This document shows, in pieces, positions 24,288 through 33,385 of a DNA stretch of 64,000 nt. The notes below the pieces were generated by a model that searched no databases, was not told where the DNA came from, and saw nothing but the letters and a program-made list of their open reading frames with translations. Position 1 is the first letter of the stretch. Each line of letters opens with the position of its first letter. The DNA is taken from NCBI RefSeq assembly GCF_001423965.1, contig NZ_LMPV01000011.1, forward strand, positions 598 to 64,597. Direction: 5' to 3'. Origin of the DNA: Exiguobacterium sp. Leaf196 (GTDB taxonomy: Bacteria; Bacillota; Bacilli; Exiguobacteriales; Exiguobacteriaceae). The position numbers and the translations under genes were made by a program.

Positions 24288-26267
24288 TTAAACACGGAAA
24301 CGGGCAACGAGTACCTGTAGTTCTTCCGCCATATCGGATAATACTTTGGCGGATTGCGAAATCTCTTCCATCGCACTCAACTGTTCTTCCGTCGTCGCTG
24401 CGACTTGTTTCGAAGCGGACGAATTCTCTTGCGCGATATGTGCGATTTCCGTCGCTGACGCAGATACTTCTTGGACGTTCGCTGCAATTTCTTCGACCGT
24501 CGCCGTCACGTCTTCGATCCGTGGCGTCATTTCCTGCGTTCGTTCGAGAATCTTTTGGAAACGCTCTGCTGATGCTTCTGTCGTCGACAAACCGGCTTTC
24601 GTCTGTCCTGAGACTTCCTTCATCATCGTGACCGACTGATCCGTCTCCTGTTTAATGTTTTGAATCAGCTGTGCAATCTGTTTCGTTGAATCCTGTGATT
24701 GCTCTGCTAGTTTACGCACTTCACTCGCAACGACAGCGAATCCTTTTCCATTTTCGCCTGCGCGTGCTGCTTCGATTGCTGCGTTCAGTGCTAACAAATT
24801 GGTTTGCTCAGCGATACCGTTGATGACATCGACGATTTTTCCGATTTCATTCGAACGATGGGCGAGTGAGCTGATGACACCACCGAAGTTTTGAACGGAG
24901 GCATCGATTTCTTTCATCTGCTCAACGTTCTTCAGCACAGCAACTGTTCCATTCTCGGCTTCTGTTGCCGTTGAACGTGACAATTCCGAGACATCGGTTG
25001 AGCTCTCAGCGATTCGCATGATGCCTGCTGTAATCGATTGGAGCGAAACAGCATTCGCATCGAGTTGACGTTTCGATTGATCCGCCCCTGCTGCGACCTG
25101 TTGAATCGATCCCGCGATTTGCTCAGAAGCGGAAGTCGTTTGGGCAGAGTTCGCCATCAATTCCTGAGAAGAGCCAGCTACTTGTGTAATCGACTGATCG
25201 AGATTAATGATGATCGAACGAAGTGAGTCAACCATGACGTTAAAGCTTTGGGCGACTTGACCGACCTCATCATTTGATTCAACGATGACGGGCTCCGTCA
25301 AATCACCAGATTGAATCCGTTCTGCTCCACGTGTTAAATGACCGAGTGGGCGAAGAATCGAGCGAAGAATGAAGTAGATGAAGATGGCTGCGACGAGCAA
25401 CATCCCGCCGATGACAACAAGCGTCGTCCAAAGAATACTCGATGTCGCATCCGTGATTTCATGATCGTACAGTGTTCCGGCAACCTTCCACTTCGTCAGG
25501 TCGTTCGTCATGAAGTCCATCTGTTTGCCTTTGTTTTCAAACTCATAGCCAAACTGCCCTGCTGGGTTAGCGTAAAGTGATGACACCCATTTGCCTGTCG
25601 CTTTCTCACCTGGTTTTAATGTCGGATGCGTAACGATTTTTTTCGTAGAATCAAGAATCATTACGTATCCTTCTTTTCCGATTTTGATCTTTTTCGCGAT
25701 TTCCGCGATCCGGTCGACATCGACATCAATCGCCACGACACCTTTTCCGTTACCAGTCGTCTGCGAGAGCGTGACCATCATCTTGTTCGAGGCAGCATCG
25801 ACGTACGGATCCGTGATGACGACCTTACCACCTGCTGCTTCTGCCGATTGATACCACGAGCGTTCCCGTGGATCATAATCATCTGGCATGACCTGTTCCG
25901 GGAAAATATTCATATCCCCGTCCGTCGTCGCGAAATAGATGTTCGCCGCCTGCGGATGCATATCGAGATATTCAGTCATTTTTTCCTTTAACGCAGCATT
26001 TTGTTTTCCTTTTTGATAGAGCGTTCCGTCAATTCGGTCCGCAAAAAAGGCGACATCGCGCCGCATCGGATCAATGATGTTTTGAATCTCATCATTCATC
26101 CGGTCGACTCCACTATGAGCAGATTGAAGAATCTGTTCCGTCATCTTTTGTTTCGCGAGGTCATATGCGACAAAGCCGATTACTAATGCAGGAATCATCA
26201 AAAGTAGAATCGATGTCACGATTAATTTTTGTTTGATGCTCATTGTTCGTTTGATCTTTTGTTCCAT
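24288..26267 (-). CDS. Methyl-accepting chemotaxis protein
   Basis: This 659-residue transmembrane chemoreceptor has a first helix at about 13-35, a periplasmic-side dCache-type sensor (about 40-280, with [15 protein letters not shown] and GVVAIDVDV), and a second helix at 283-305. A HAMP domain follows ([18 protein letters not shown]), then a cytoplasmic signalling domain whose hairpin tip [28 protein letters not shown] binds CheA/CheW. The ligand is unknown; the dCache pattern is common for amino acids. It is monocistronic, with a terminator at 24238-24275. A possible sigma-D promoter lies upstream. Confidence 0.93.
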   Translation of the reverse strand: MEQKIKRTMSIKQKLIVTSILLLMIPALVIGFVAYDLAKQKMTEQILQSAHSGVDRMNDEIQNIIDPMRRDVAFFADRIDGTLYQKGKQNAALKEKMTEYLDMHPQAANIYFATTDGDMNIFPEQVMPDDYDPRERSWYQSAEAAGGKVVITDPYVDAASNKMMVTLSQTTGNGKGVVAIDVDVDRIAEIAKKIKIGKEGYVMILDSTKKIVTHPTLKPGEKATGKWVSSLYANPAGQFGYEFENKGKQMDFMTNDLTKWKVAGTLYDHEITDATSSILWTTLVVIGGMLLVAAIFIYFILRSILRPLGHLTRGAERIQSGDLTEPVIVESNDEVGQVAQSFNVMVDSLRSIIINLDQSITQVAGSSQELMANSAQTTSASEQIAGSIQQVAAGADQSKRQLDANAVSLQSITAGIMRIAESSTDVSELSRSTATEAENGTVAVLKNVEQMKEIDASVQNFGGVISSLAHRSNEIGKIVDVINGIAEQTNLLALNAAIEAARAGENGKGFAVVASEVRKLAEQSQDSTKQIAQLIQNIKQETDQSVTMMKEVSGQTKAGLSTTEASAERFQKILERTQEMTPRIEDVTATVEEIAANVQEVSASATEIAHIAQENSSASKQVAATTEEQLSAMEEISQSAKVLSDMAEELQVLVARFRV

Positions 26268-26312
26268 GTGTCACTCCATTCTCGAGTGCAAGGACTCGCT
26301 ATTCTACCTTCT

Positions 26313-26340
26313 CTATCGGAAGAATAACGAAAAATGTTCA
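26313..26340 (-). promoter_or_regulatory. Possible sigma-D (motility) promoter of the chemoreceptor
   Basis: On the minus strand TCCGATAG (26313-26320) resembles the sigma-D -10 GCCGATAT, with TGAA (compare TAAA) 16 bases upstream. The match is partial. Confidence 0.3.
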
Positions 26341-26374
26341 TAGAAAAATCGATAAACGTGTACTAGTTCACATG

Positions 26375-26401
26375 AAAAAAGACGACTCAGTTCGAGTCGT
26401 C
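26375..26401 (-). terminator. Terminator of the rhodanese gene
   Basis: GACGACTC pairs with GAGTCGTC around AGTTC, then six T on the minus strand. Confidence 0.85.
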
Positions 26402-26421
26402 TTCCTTAGTAACGCTTACCC

Positions 26422-26721
26422 TTATGCTTCTTGATCGCCCTTCCAGTTCATCATACCGCCTTCGACGTTGACGATGTCGTATCCATATTGCTCGAGGAAA
26501 CGACCGACGTTTTCGCTCCGCGCACCCGCTTTACAGATCAAGTAGTAGGTTTCGCCTTCTTGCAATTCCGTATAGCGTTCGCCGATCTCAGACATCGGAA
26601 GGAGGCGGACGTTCGGAATATGTCCTGCATCGTATTCATCCTGCTCACGGACGTCGACGACATGCAACGCCTCACCTGCCTCTAATCGTTCTTGTAACTC
26701 ATCTACATGAATCGTTTTCAT
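26422..26721 (-). CDS. Rhodanese-like domain protein
   Basis: This 99-residue single rhodanese domain has VVDVREQDEYDAGHIPNV (CDC25-like strand and loop) and the active-site loop CKAGARS with catalytic Cys63. Such small cytoplasmic rhodaneses carry persulfide sulfur between enzymes; the acceptor is unknown. AGGAGGTCATACGAA stands before the ATG. It is monocistronic between two terminators. Confidence 0.88.
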   Translation of the reverse strand: MKTIHVDELQERLEAGEALHVVDVREQDEYDAGHIPNVRLLPMSEIGERYTELQEGETYYLICKAGARSENVGRFLEQYGYDIVNVEGGMMNWKGDQEA

Positions 26722-26805
26722 TTCGTATGACCTCCTGTATGGTTCTGTCGTAAGTGTAGCAAATCTATCATTAAAACAAAACGAAACGGTTTGATACGAA
26801 GCGTC

Positions 26806-26834
26806 AAAAAAGCGGATCCGTTTCCGGATCCGCT
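26806..26834 (-). terminator. Terminator of the amino acid permease gene
   Basis: A perfect 10-bp stem, AGCGGATCCG with CGGATCCGCT around TTTC, is followed by six T on the minus strand. Confidence 0.9.
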
Positions 26835-26841
26835 CGTTTCC

Positions 26842-28218
26842 TTATTCTCCTGATGCCTGACGCGTCGACTGACGTGTCTCCTTATGCATTCCCCGTGCAT
26901 AATAGACAGCAATCAGAATCGCATACCACAGTGGTCCAACGACCAGAGCGATCCGTGTACTTGCGTCAAATGCCATCAAGACGATGACACCGGCAAGCGC
27001 CGCGAGGGCGATATAGTTCGCAATCGGGAAGAACGGAACACCAAATTCTGCTGAACCGTGTACTTTCCGTGCTCGCATCTGAGCGATTAGAATCATTGCC
27101 CACGTCCAGACGGCGCCAAACGTCGCAATACTCGTAACGATCGCAAAGACGTCTTCCGGTAAGAAATAGTTCAAAGCGACACCAACGAGTAAGGCAACAC
27201 CTGACAAGATCGTTGCAAGTGCTGGAACACCGTTTTTTGAGATTTTCGAGAAACGACGTGGTGCTTCACTGTTCTCGGATAAGTTCATCATCATCCGGGC
27301 TGTAGAGAAGATACCCGAGTTACATGACGAGAGTGCTGCCGTTAAGACAACGAAGTTAATGATGCCGGCTGCTGCCGGAATACCAAGTGAATCAAATAAT
27401 AATACGAACGGACTGCTGTTGTTCGCACCGACTTGATCCCATGGATAAATCGATAAAATGACGAAGAGCGCCCCGATGTAGAATACTAAGATTCGAAGGA
27501 AGACGTTGTTAACAGCTTTTCGAATCGTTTTTTTCGGGTTCTTCGCTTCCCCTGCTGTGACCCCAATCACTTCAATTCCTAAGAAGGCAAACATGACCAT
27601 CTGCATGGCAAGGAGTACTCCACCGAATCCGTTCGGCAGGAATCCACCATGTGACCAAAGGTTCGAAATCCCAACCGGTGTGCCGCCGTTTCCAAGACCA
27701 ATGACGATCGTCAAAGTTCCTAAGATGATCATGGCGACGATCGCGACGATTTTAATCAACGCAAACCAAAATTCGAATTCACCATAAAATTTAACAGCAA
27801 TGAAGTTGATGCTTGTCATCAAGACAAGTGCTGCTAGTGCCCATACCCACCCCTGGGAATCTGGGAACCATACTTTCATGTAAATACCGACTGCTGTGAT
27901 TTCCGCCATACACGTAAAAATCCAGAGTAACCAATAATTCCAACCCGTTAAAAAACCAGCTAATGGACTGACATACTTTCGGGCATACTCCGCAAAACTA
28001 CCAGCGATCGGCTCCCGCACTGCAAGCTCCCCAAGTGCTCGCATGATAATGAAAATGATGACACCACCGATAAGATAACCAAGTAAGATCCCTGGACCTG
28101 CCAATTGGATCGCTTTCGCTGATCCGAGGAAGAGTCCAACACCGATTGCCGCCCCCAGCGACATGAGTGTAATGTGACGTTCTTCCAGTCCCCGATTCAA
28201 CTCTGTCTGTTGTTTCAT
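26842..28218 (-). CDS. Amino acid permease, AAT/APC family (ProY/GabP-like)
   Basis: This 458-residue carrier has twelve helices of the amino acid transporter (AAT) subfamily. RGLEERHITLMSLGAAIGVGLFLGSA at the N-terminus, ALGELAVREPIAGSFAEYA, and FAFLGIEVIGVTAGEAKNPKK in the middle are family-typical. Proline, GABA or another neutral amino acid is likely, but the substrate cannot be fixed from sequence. The promoter (28281-28310) overlaps a perfect cre site, so CcpA repression in glucose is expected. It is monocistronic, ending at the terminator 26806-26834. Confidence 0.87.
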   Translation of the reverse strand: MKQQTELNRGLEERHITLMSLGAAIGVGLFLGSAKAIQLAGPGILLGYLIGGVIIFIIMRALGELAVREPIAGSFAEYARKYVSPLAGFLTGWNYWLLWIFTCMAEITAVGIYMKVWFPDSQGWVWALAALVLMTSINFIAVKFYGEFEFWFALIKIVAIVAMIILGTLTIVIGLGNGGTPVGISNLWSHGGFLPNGFGGVLLAMQMVMFAFLGIEVIGVTAGEAKNPKKTIRKAVNNVFLRILVFYIGALFVILSIYPWDQVGANNSSPFVLLFDSLGIPAAAGIINFVVLTAALSSCNSGIFSTARMMMNLSENSEAPRRFSKISKNGVPALATILSGVALLVGVALNYFLPEDVFAIVTSIATFGAVWTWAMILIAQMRARKVHGSAEFGVPFFPIANYIALAALAGVIVLMAFDASTRIALVVGPLWYAILIAVYYARGMHKETRQSTRQASGE

Positions 28219-28280
28219 TTTTACGACGTCCTTCCAGTCTCTGTTTGTTTCTTAGCAGTTCCCCGTACCGCTACGTTGTC

Positions 28281-28310
28281 AGTATAAAGAAGATGTGTCG
28301 ATTTTGTAAA
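28281..28310 (-). promoter_or_regulatory. Promoter of the amino acid permease
   Basis: On the minus strand TTTACA (28305-28310) and TATACT (28281-28286) are 18 bases apart. The -35 box is part of the cre site. Confidence 0.55.
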
Positions 28311-28318
28311 CGTTTTCA
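28305..28318. promoter_or_regulatory. CcpA (cre) site, perfect consensus
   Basis: TGTAAACGTTTTCA fits TGWAANCGNTNWCA at every position. It covers the -35 box of the permease promoter, an arrangement that blocks RNA polymerase. Confidence 0.75.
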
Positions 28319-28375
28319 ATGTATATTTTTCACTAAATCCACATACTCGGAATATTCTGATTACGTTAGCAGTAT

Positions 28376-28422
28376 AAAAAAGGAACTACCTGTTACTATG
28401 TAGTATACAGGATAGCTCCTTT
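28376..28422 (-). terminator. Terminator of xpt-pbuX
   Basis: On the minus strand GGAGCTATCCTGT pairs with ACAGGTAGTTCC (two G-U and one bulge), then six T. Confidence 0.75.
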
Positions 28423-28438
28423 CGGAAAGTTACAATCG

Positions 28439-29740
28439 TTATTCAACTTTAGCAAGTGGCACATCTGCTGTTTCGGACTTCCCGGTCAATCGGAAGATCC
28501 CGTTCAATAGCAATGCTGTTAGTGAACCAGCGACGATCGGGCTATCCGTCAAAACGCGAATTTGTGATGGGAGACCTGCTACGATTTCAGGATTCATGCT
28601 AATTCCTAGACCAATTCCGAGCGCGAGTGCCACCGTGATGACGTGCTCGTTCTTCGAAAAATCGACCCGTGATAGGATACGGATCCCGCTTGCCGCGACC
28701 GTTCCGAACATGATCAACATCGCTCCACCAAGAACAGGTTTTGGAATCAATGTCGTAAACGTCGCTACTTTTGGTAAGAAACCGAGCAAGATCAAAAATC
28801 CACCCGCAAATAAAATGACTTTGCGTGTCTTTACGCCAGTCAACTGAACTAGACCGACGTTTTGGCTATAGGTCGTGTAAGGGAAACTATTGAAGATACC
28901 ACCAACGATCGTCGCGACACCCTCTGCTCGGTAACCACGCGCTAGATCCTTATCCGTCAAACGACGGTCCGTGATTTCACCAAGTGTCAAGAACACACCT
29001 GTCGATTCAACCATCGAGACGAGACCAACGAGCGTCATTGTCAAGATGGCAGTTGCATTGAATGTCGGTACACCGAAGTAAAATGGTGTCACCATTTGGA
29101 ACCATGATGCTTCTGCCACCGGACTGAAGTCGATCATTCCCATGCCAAATGCAACGAGTGTACTGATCATCACAGCAATTAAGACAGCTGCCGCTTTTGA
29201 GAAGACCGTACCGTAGCGATTCAAGATTAAAATCAAGACGATCGTTAATCCGGCGAGTCCGAGGTAACGTAAGTCACCAAAGTCTTTCGCTCCCTGTCCG
29301 CCTCCGATATCGTTGATCGCAGCCGGAATCAAGGAAATCCCGATGATCGTCACGACGGAACCAAGGACAACCGGTGGGAACAGGACCGCGATCTTACTAA
29401 ACCAACCTGAAATGACGAGAATGATCAGCCCACTGGCAATCAAAGCACCGTAAATCGCTGTAATGCCTTGAAGACTTCCAATCGCAATCATTGGACCGAC
29501 TGCTGTAAAGGTACAACCAAGTACGACTGGAAGACCAACACCTGTGTATTTCGTGACGAGTACTTGTAATAAGGTCGCAACGCCACACATGAAAAGATCA
29601 ATCGCCACTAAATAAGCAAGTTCTTCTCCTGACAATCCGATCGCACTCCCGACGATCAGTGGAACAACAGCTGCTCCCGTGTACATCGCAAGCACATGCT
29701 GAAGTCCGAGACTGGCTGCTTTGAAGTTTGATAGTCTCAT
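28439..29740 (-). CDS. pbuX: Xanthine permease
   Basis: This 433-residue carrier of the NCS2 (nucleobase-ascorbate) family has about fourteen helices. The signature region is [31 protein letters not shown], and the NAT motif analogue lies in [11 protein letters not shown]. It imports xanthine by proton symport. The start overlaps the xpt stop by 4 bases, as in the B. subtilis xpt-pbuX operon. Expression is set by the guanine riboswitch at 30347-30486. Substrate is assigned from operon context. Confidence 0.93.
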   Translation of the reverse strand: MRLSNFKAASLGLQHVLAMYTGAAVVPLIVGSAIGLSGEELAYLVAIDLFMCGVATLLQVLVTKYTGVGLPVVLGCTFTAVGPMIAIGSLQGITAIYGALIASGLIILVISGWFSKIAVLFPPVVLGSVVTIIGISLIPAAINDIGGGQGAKDFGDLRYLGLAGLTIVLILILNRYGTVFSKAAAVLIAVMISTLVAFGMGMIDFSPVAEASWFQMVTPFYFGVPTFNATAILTMTLVGLVSMVESTGVFLTLGEITDRRLTDKDLARGYRAEGVATIVGGIFNSFPYTTYSQNVGLVQLTGVKTRKVILFAGGFLILLGFLPKVATFTTLIPKPVLGGAMLIMFGTVAASGIRILSRVDFSKNEHVITVALALGIGLGISMNPEIVAGLPSQIRVLTDSPIVAGSLTALLLNGIFRLTGKSETADVPLAKVE

Positions 29741-30321
29741 ACGGTCACCGAGTCGACGAATGTCGCTTTTCCGTCCTTCAATGACTCAACACGCGCGAGT
29801 GACTCGACACGGAATCCAGCTTCGATCAGTTTTTGACGTCCCGGTTGGAACGACTTTTCAATGACGATTCCAAATCCAGCGACTTCTGCCCCTGACTGTT
29901 CAACGAGACGAGCGAGACCAAATGCTGCTTCTCCGTTTGCGAGGAAGTCATCAATGATCAGAACACGTTCACCCGGTTGCAGGTATTTCTCTGCGACCGT
30001 GATTGTATTCGTCTGTTGTTTCGTAAATGAGAAAACTTCAGCTGAAATCGTTCCTTCGTTCAATGTGACCGATTTCGTCTTACGAGCATAGACCATTGGC
30101 ACGCCAAGACGAAGTGCTGTCATCATTGCCGGGGCAATACCTCCCGCTTCGATTGTCAAAATCCGCGTGATACCAGCATCTTGAAAGCGTTCCATGAACT
30201 CATAGGCGATTTCCCACATCAACGTCGGATCAACCTGATGATTTAAAAAAGCATCCACTTTCAATACTTGATCCGATAAGACGATTCCCTCTTGATTAAT
30301 CATGTCGTGTAGACGTTTCAT
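29737..30321 (-). CDS. xpt: Xanthine phosphoribosyltransferase
   Basis: This 194-residue type I phosphoribosyltransferase turns xanthine and PRPP into XMP in purine salvage. The PRPP loop [14 protein letters not shown] is at about 125-138, and [12 protein letters not shown] and [13 protein letters not shown] match Xpt rather than HprT. Length equals the B. subtilis enzyme (194). AAAGAGGAGAATGCATG gives the ribosome site. It is the first gene behind a guanine riboswitch and is coupled to pbuX. Confidence 0.95.
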   Translation of the reverse strand: MKRLHDMINQEGIVLSDQVLKVDAFLNHQVDPTLMWEIAYEFMERFQDAGITRILTIEAGGIAPAMMTALRLGVPMVYARKTKSVTLNEGTISAEVFSFTKQQTNTITVAEKYLQPGERVLIIDDFLANGEAAFGLARLVEQSGAEVAGFGIVIEKSFQPGRQKLIEAGFRVESLARVESLKDGKATFVDSVTV

Positions 30322-30346
30322 ACATGCATTCTCCTCTTTAAAAAAC

Positions 30347-30486
30347 GAAAAAACGTACAGCCGCTACCCGGGGGCAGCCACTGTACGCCAAAAAAGAGAG
30401 CAGTAACTCACCACCCGTAGTCGGATCGTTACGGCGATCCGGTAGAGACTCGTGGGCCAATTCCCACTATTATACGAGCGTTGCTA
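30347..30486 (-). promoter_or_regulatory. Guanine-class purine riboswitch with terminator
   Basis: The minus-strand aptamer (about 30409-30486) has TATAAT, GTCTCTACC, CCGTAAC and GACTACG in the order of the purine riboswitch. The C in GACTACG marks the guanine class (adenine aptamers have U). P1 pairs CGCTCG with CGGGTG. An expression-platform terminator follows (30354-30368 with 30373-30387, then T run), so guanine should switch xpt-pbuX off. Confidence 0.95.
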
Positions 30487-30538
30487 TACGTTTACGTTTC
30501 GTGATTTTCGTGATGTTTACCATTGTACGGGGTTTAGC

Positions 30539-30558
30539 GAAAAAGTAAAGACTTTTTC
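30539..30558 (-). terminator. Hairpin after pta, weak terminator
   Basis: GAAAAAGT pairs with ACTTTTTC around AAAG, 10 bases beyond the pta stop. There is no separate T run, so termination strength is uncertain. A possible xpt promoter (TTTACT with TACAAT 16 bases away) overlaps it on the minus strand. Confidence 0.4.
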
Positions 30559-30567
30559 ACACTGTGC

Positions 30568-31554
30568 TTAGGCTTGGCGTTCTTCGACCGCTTGTGCCGC
30601 CGTGATGATCGCGAGTTTGTAGACATCTTCTTCGTTGCAACCGCGTGAAAGATCGTTGACCGGTTTGTTCAAACCTTGAAGGATCGGACCGATTGCTTCG
30701 AAGCCACCAAGACGTTGTGCGATTTTGTAGCCAATGTTTCCAGCTTCAAGACTTGGGAAGATGAAGACGTTCGCTTGACCCGCGACATCTGATTCTGGTG
30801 CTTTTGATTTTGCGACACTTGGAACGAAAGCAGCATCAAATTGAAGTTCGCCATCGATCGCAAGTTCTGGTGCGCGTTCTTTTGCGATACGCGTTGCTTC
30901 AACGACACGCTCTGTCTCTGGTGATTTTGCTGAACCTTTTGTTGAGAAGCTGAGCAATGCGACTTTCGGATCGATTCCGAATGTTTTCGCTGTTTTCGCA
31001 GATGCGATCGCGTTCTCTGCTAGGTCGTTCGCATCCGGTGCGATGTTGATCGCGCAGTCTGCGAAGACGTATTGCTCATCGTCACGAACCATGATGAAGA
31101 CGCCAGATGTTTTTTTATAGCCTTCTTGCATTTTGATGATTTGAAGTGCCGGGCGAACTGTATCACCTGTCGCGTGCATCGCACCCGATACAAGACCTTC
31201 TGCTTGTCCAGTGTGAACGAGCATTGTACCAAACGTGTTCACGTCTTTTAAGATGACAGCACGTGCTTGTTCTTCTGTTGCTTTCCCTTTACGACGCTCA
31301 ACGAAAGATGCGACGAGCTCATCAATGCCAGCGTAAGAAGCAGGATCGATTGTATCAAGTCCAGTTACATCGATGCCGTTCGCTGTTGCTGTTTCTTCAA
31401 TTTGTGCACGCGGTCCGATGACGACCGGTGTGACAAGACCGTCTTTCTTCAAACGGACAGCTGCGCCGAGAACACGCGCGTCAATTCCTTCTGGGAAGAC
31501 GATTTTCGGTTGGTGCGCTTTAATCTTTTGTTCTAACATATCGAATAATTGCAT
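30568..31554 (-). CDS. pta: Phosphate acetyltransferase
   Basis: This 328-residue phosphotransacetylase interconverts acetyl-CoA and acetyl phosphate in acetate overflow. It begins MQLFDMLEQKIKAHQPKIVFPEGIDARVLGA. It contains GLVSGAMHATGDTVRPALQIIK and the conserved NVFIFPSLEAGNIGYKIAQRLGG near the C-terminus. Length fits the short Firmicute type (about 325). The start ATG 31554 has AAAAAAGGAGAG upstream; the frame extends 28 codons further without support. A promoter (31621-31649) lies upstream. In B. subtilis pta is also next to hemQ, here divergent. Confidence 0.95.
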   Translation of the reverse strand: MQLFDMLEQKIKAHQPKIVFPEGIDARVLGAAVRLKKDGLVTPVVIGPRAQIEETATANGIDVTGLDTIDPASYAGIDELVASFVERRKGKATEEQARAVILKDVNTFGTMLVHTGQAEGLVSGAMHATGDTVRPALQIIKMQEGYKKTSGVFIMVRDDEQYVFADCAINIAPDANDLAENAIASAKTAKTFGIDPKVALLSFSTKGSAKSPETERVVEATRIAKERAPELAIDGELQFDAAFVPSVAKSKAPESDVAGQANVFIFPSLEAGNIGYKIAQRLGGFEAIGPILQGLNKPVNDLSRGCNEEDVYKLAIITAAQAVEERQA

Positions 31555-31899
31555 GAGTTTCTCTCCTTTTTTAGGTAAACACGACGACGTCGATTTGATC
31601 CATTTTCTTTTCCACCGTTTATTATACACAGTTCTCAATCGTTGTTAAAACAATTTGCAAAAAAGTTATCTAACAAAAGCACTGAAGCCATATTCCCTGA
31701 CTATTACAGTCCTTTTAAAGAATAGTACAGAGACTTTTTTAAGTAAAATATTGTCCCTTTCTCCTTTTACCCACTCCCTGCTCTTTTCATGTGTTACGAT
31801 CTCGTGGACAAAAATTTTTAAGACAAAGCCTTTTATATAGAATGTGATAAGATAGGATATGGAAAAAGACAATTTATTTCAGACTCAGGAGGTCATCCC
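31555..31899. other. AT-rich intergenic region between pta and hemQ
   Basis: About 345 bases between the divergent pta and hemQ genes. It holds the pta promoter and presumably the hemQ promoter near 31820-31860, where several AT-rich -10-like strings occur but no pair with good spacing stands out. Short open frames here have no ribosome sites. No riboswitch or cre site was recognised. Confidence 0.5.
31621..31649 (-). promoter_or_regulatory. Promoter of pta
   Basis: On the minus strand TTTAAC (31644-31649) and a perfect TATAAT (31621-31626) are 17 bases apart, about 67 bases upstream of the start codon. Confidence 0.65.
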
Positions 31900-32676
31900 A
31901 TGCAACACCAAACATCTGAACCGACTGCTACGCAACAAGCCGCTGAAACACTCGACGGCTGGTATACATTACATGATTTTCGCCGGATCGATTGGTCACG
32001 CTTAAAACAAGTCGACGCGACAGAGCGCGCGCGCATGATTGAAGAGTTCCAAGCCTTCCTCGCAGAGCTTTCTGGGGTGGAAGAAGCTAAAGACGGAAGC
32101 CACGCACTTTATACGATCATTGGTCAAAAAGCAGATCTCGTCTTGATGGTTCTTCGTCCTACGATGGAACAAATTCAAGACGTCGAAGTCAAGATGCAGA
32201 AACTCGATCTCTATGATTATTTGGTTCCAACATATTCTTATGTCTCTGTCGTCGAACTTGGTACGTACCGTGGTTCAGGCGAAGGAAACCCATACGAGAA
32301 TCCATATGTGCGTGACCGCCTCTATCCGATCCTGCCACAAGCGAAGCACATCTGCTTCTATCCAATGAGCAAGTCACGTCGCGATGGCGACAACTGGTAC
32401 ACGCTCTCGATGGAGAAACGAAAAGAACTCATGTATCGTCATGGTATGATCGGTCGGAGTTATGCTGGGAAAATTCAGCAAATCATCGGTGGATCAACTG
32501 GATTCGACGATTGGGAATGGGGCGTCACACTCTTCTCAGACGACATTCTCCAGTTCAAGAAAATCGTTTATGAAATGCGTTTTGATGAAGTCAGCGCGAA
32601 GTACGGTGAGTTTGGTGAATTCTTTATCGGCAACCGTCTCGAAAGTGAACGATTAGATACTCATTTTGCACTTTAA
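31900..32676 (+). CDS. hemQ: Coproheme decarboxylase HemQ/ChdC
   Basis: This 258-residue chlorite-dismutase-fold enzyme decarboxylates Fe-coproporphyrin III to haem b with peroxide, the last step of the Gram-positive haem pathway. Catalytic Tyr154 lies in CFYPMSKSR, and the axial haem His181 lies in [14 protein letters not shown]; both are offset by nine from the Geobacillus enzyme (Tyr145, His172). The start ATG has ACTCAGGAGGTCATCCC before it. The N-terminal 15 residues are longer than usual and polar. Neighbourhood with pta repeats B. subtilis. Confidence 0.95.
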   Translation: MQHQTSEPTATQQAAETLDGWYTLHDFRRIDWSRLKQVDATERARMIEEFQAFLAELSGVEEAKDGSHALYTIIGQKADLVLMVLRPTMEQIQDVEVKMQKLDLYDYLVPTYSYVSVVELGTYRGSGEGNPYENPYVRDRLYPILPQAKHICFYPMSKSRRDGDNWYTLSMEKRKELMYRHGMIGRSYAGKIQQIIGGSTGFDDWEWGVTLFSDDILQFKKIVYEMRFDEVSAKYGEFGEFFIGNRLESERLDTHFAL

Positions 32677-32691
32677 TGTGTTGAATGACGT

Positions 32692-32720
32692 TTGATTGAA
32701 ATATCTCATGGGAATATACT
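32692..32720 (+). promoter_or_regulatory. Strong sigma-A promoter of the 49-residue gene
   Basis: TTGATT (32692-32697) and TATACT (32715-32720) are separated by exactly 17 bases. Direct repeats GTTGAATGACGT flank the promoter at 32680-32691 and 32743-32754. Confidence 0.65.
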
Positions 32721-32768
32721 CCTTGCGGCTATAAAACAGTAAGTTGAATGACGTAAGGAGGAATTACC

Positions 32769-32918
32769 ATGGGGAATGCTATGAACCGATCGACACGATC
32801 GCGTGAATTGCAATTCGCTGTGCTTTCAAAAGAGCTGAAACCGGTTGCAGATCGTGTACTGGATCGCTATGAGCAAGCATTATCGAAGCTAAACAAAACA
32901 CAAACGACAAAACGATGA
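32769..32918 (+). CDS. Small 49-residue basic protein
   Basis: Read directly from the bases: 49 codons from ATG 32769 to TGA 32916-32918. The product starts MGNAMNRSTRSRELQF and ends in a basic tail, with a middle likely to form an amphipathic helix (LSKELKPVADRVLDRYEQALSKL). It has no membrane helix. TAAGGAGGAATTACC is an excellent ribosome site, a well-spaced promoter lies upstream and a terminator follows, so it is very likely a real monocistronic gene. I do not recognise a family. Confidence 0.65.
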   Translation: MGNAMNRSTRSRELQFAVLSKELKPVADRVLDRYEQALSKLNKTQTTKR

Positions 32919-32935
32919 ATTCGTTTTGATACCTG

Positions 32936-32964
32936 CGCCCACTCGATATCGAGTGTGCGTTTTT
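32936..32964 (+). terminator. Terminator of the 49-residue gene
   Basis: CGCCCACTCGAT pairs with ATCGAGTGTGCG (one mismatch), then five T. Confidence 0.75.
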
Positions 32965-32970
32965 CGTATA

Positions 32971-33009
32971 AAAAAGACCGTTCTTCTCCATGACGGAAGA
33001 AAAACGGTC
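32971..33009 (-). terminator. Terminator of the DUF423 operon
   Basis: On the minus strand GACCGTTTTTCTTCC pairs with GGAGAAGAACGGTC around a short loop, then six T. Confidence 0.85.
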
Positions 33010-33014
33010 AATCC

Positions 33015-33383
33015 TCATAATCCTTTGTAGGCACCAATCGCGACAAAGATCCAGGCCGCGATGAATAAGACGCCACCGATCGGTGTGATAGCTCCCAGTT
33101 TCGTCACATTCGTCAACGCCATGACGTACAGACTACCGGAGAAGAAGACGATTCCAGCGAGCATCAGCCAAGCAGCCAACGACCATTGTGGAATCGATGC
33201 TTTTAATAAGAGTCCTCCAAGTGCTAGGATACCGAGCGAGTGCATCATCTGATACAAGACACCTGTCTGCCAGTTCGCAAGCATCCGTTCCGTCAACATA
33301 TCTTTTAAGGCGTGGGCACCGAATGCACCAAGTGCGACCGATAGCATCATCGAGATCGCGCCAATCATAATGAATACTTTCAT
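33015..33383 (-). CDS. ywdK: DUF423 family membrane protein (YwdK-like)
   Basis: This 122-residue protein has four membrane helices. GAFGAHALKDMLTERMLANWQTGVLYQMMHSLGIL is the DUF423 signature (loop with GAFGAH and YQxxHxL). The family's function is unknown. The start ATG 33383 follows GGGGGAGAATAAGC; the frame extends 13 codons upstream into the previous gene without support. It begins 2 bases after the TRIC-family stop codon, so the two are one operon ending at 32971-33009. Confidence 0.88.
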   Translation of the reverse strand: MKVFIMIGAISMMLSVALGAFGAHALKDMLTERMLANWQTGVLYQMMHSLGILALGGLLLKASIPQWSLAAWLMLAGIVFFSGSLYVMALTNVTKLGAITPIGGVLFIAAWIFVAIGAYKGL

Positions 33384-33385
33384 GC

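Noticed and set aside
32779-33018. Minus-strand frame of 79 codons opposite the 49-residue gene
   Set aside because: No ribosome site, and it overlaps two terminators and a well-supported plus-strand gene.
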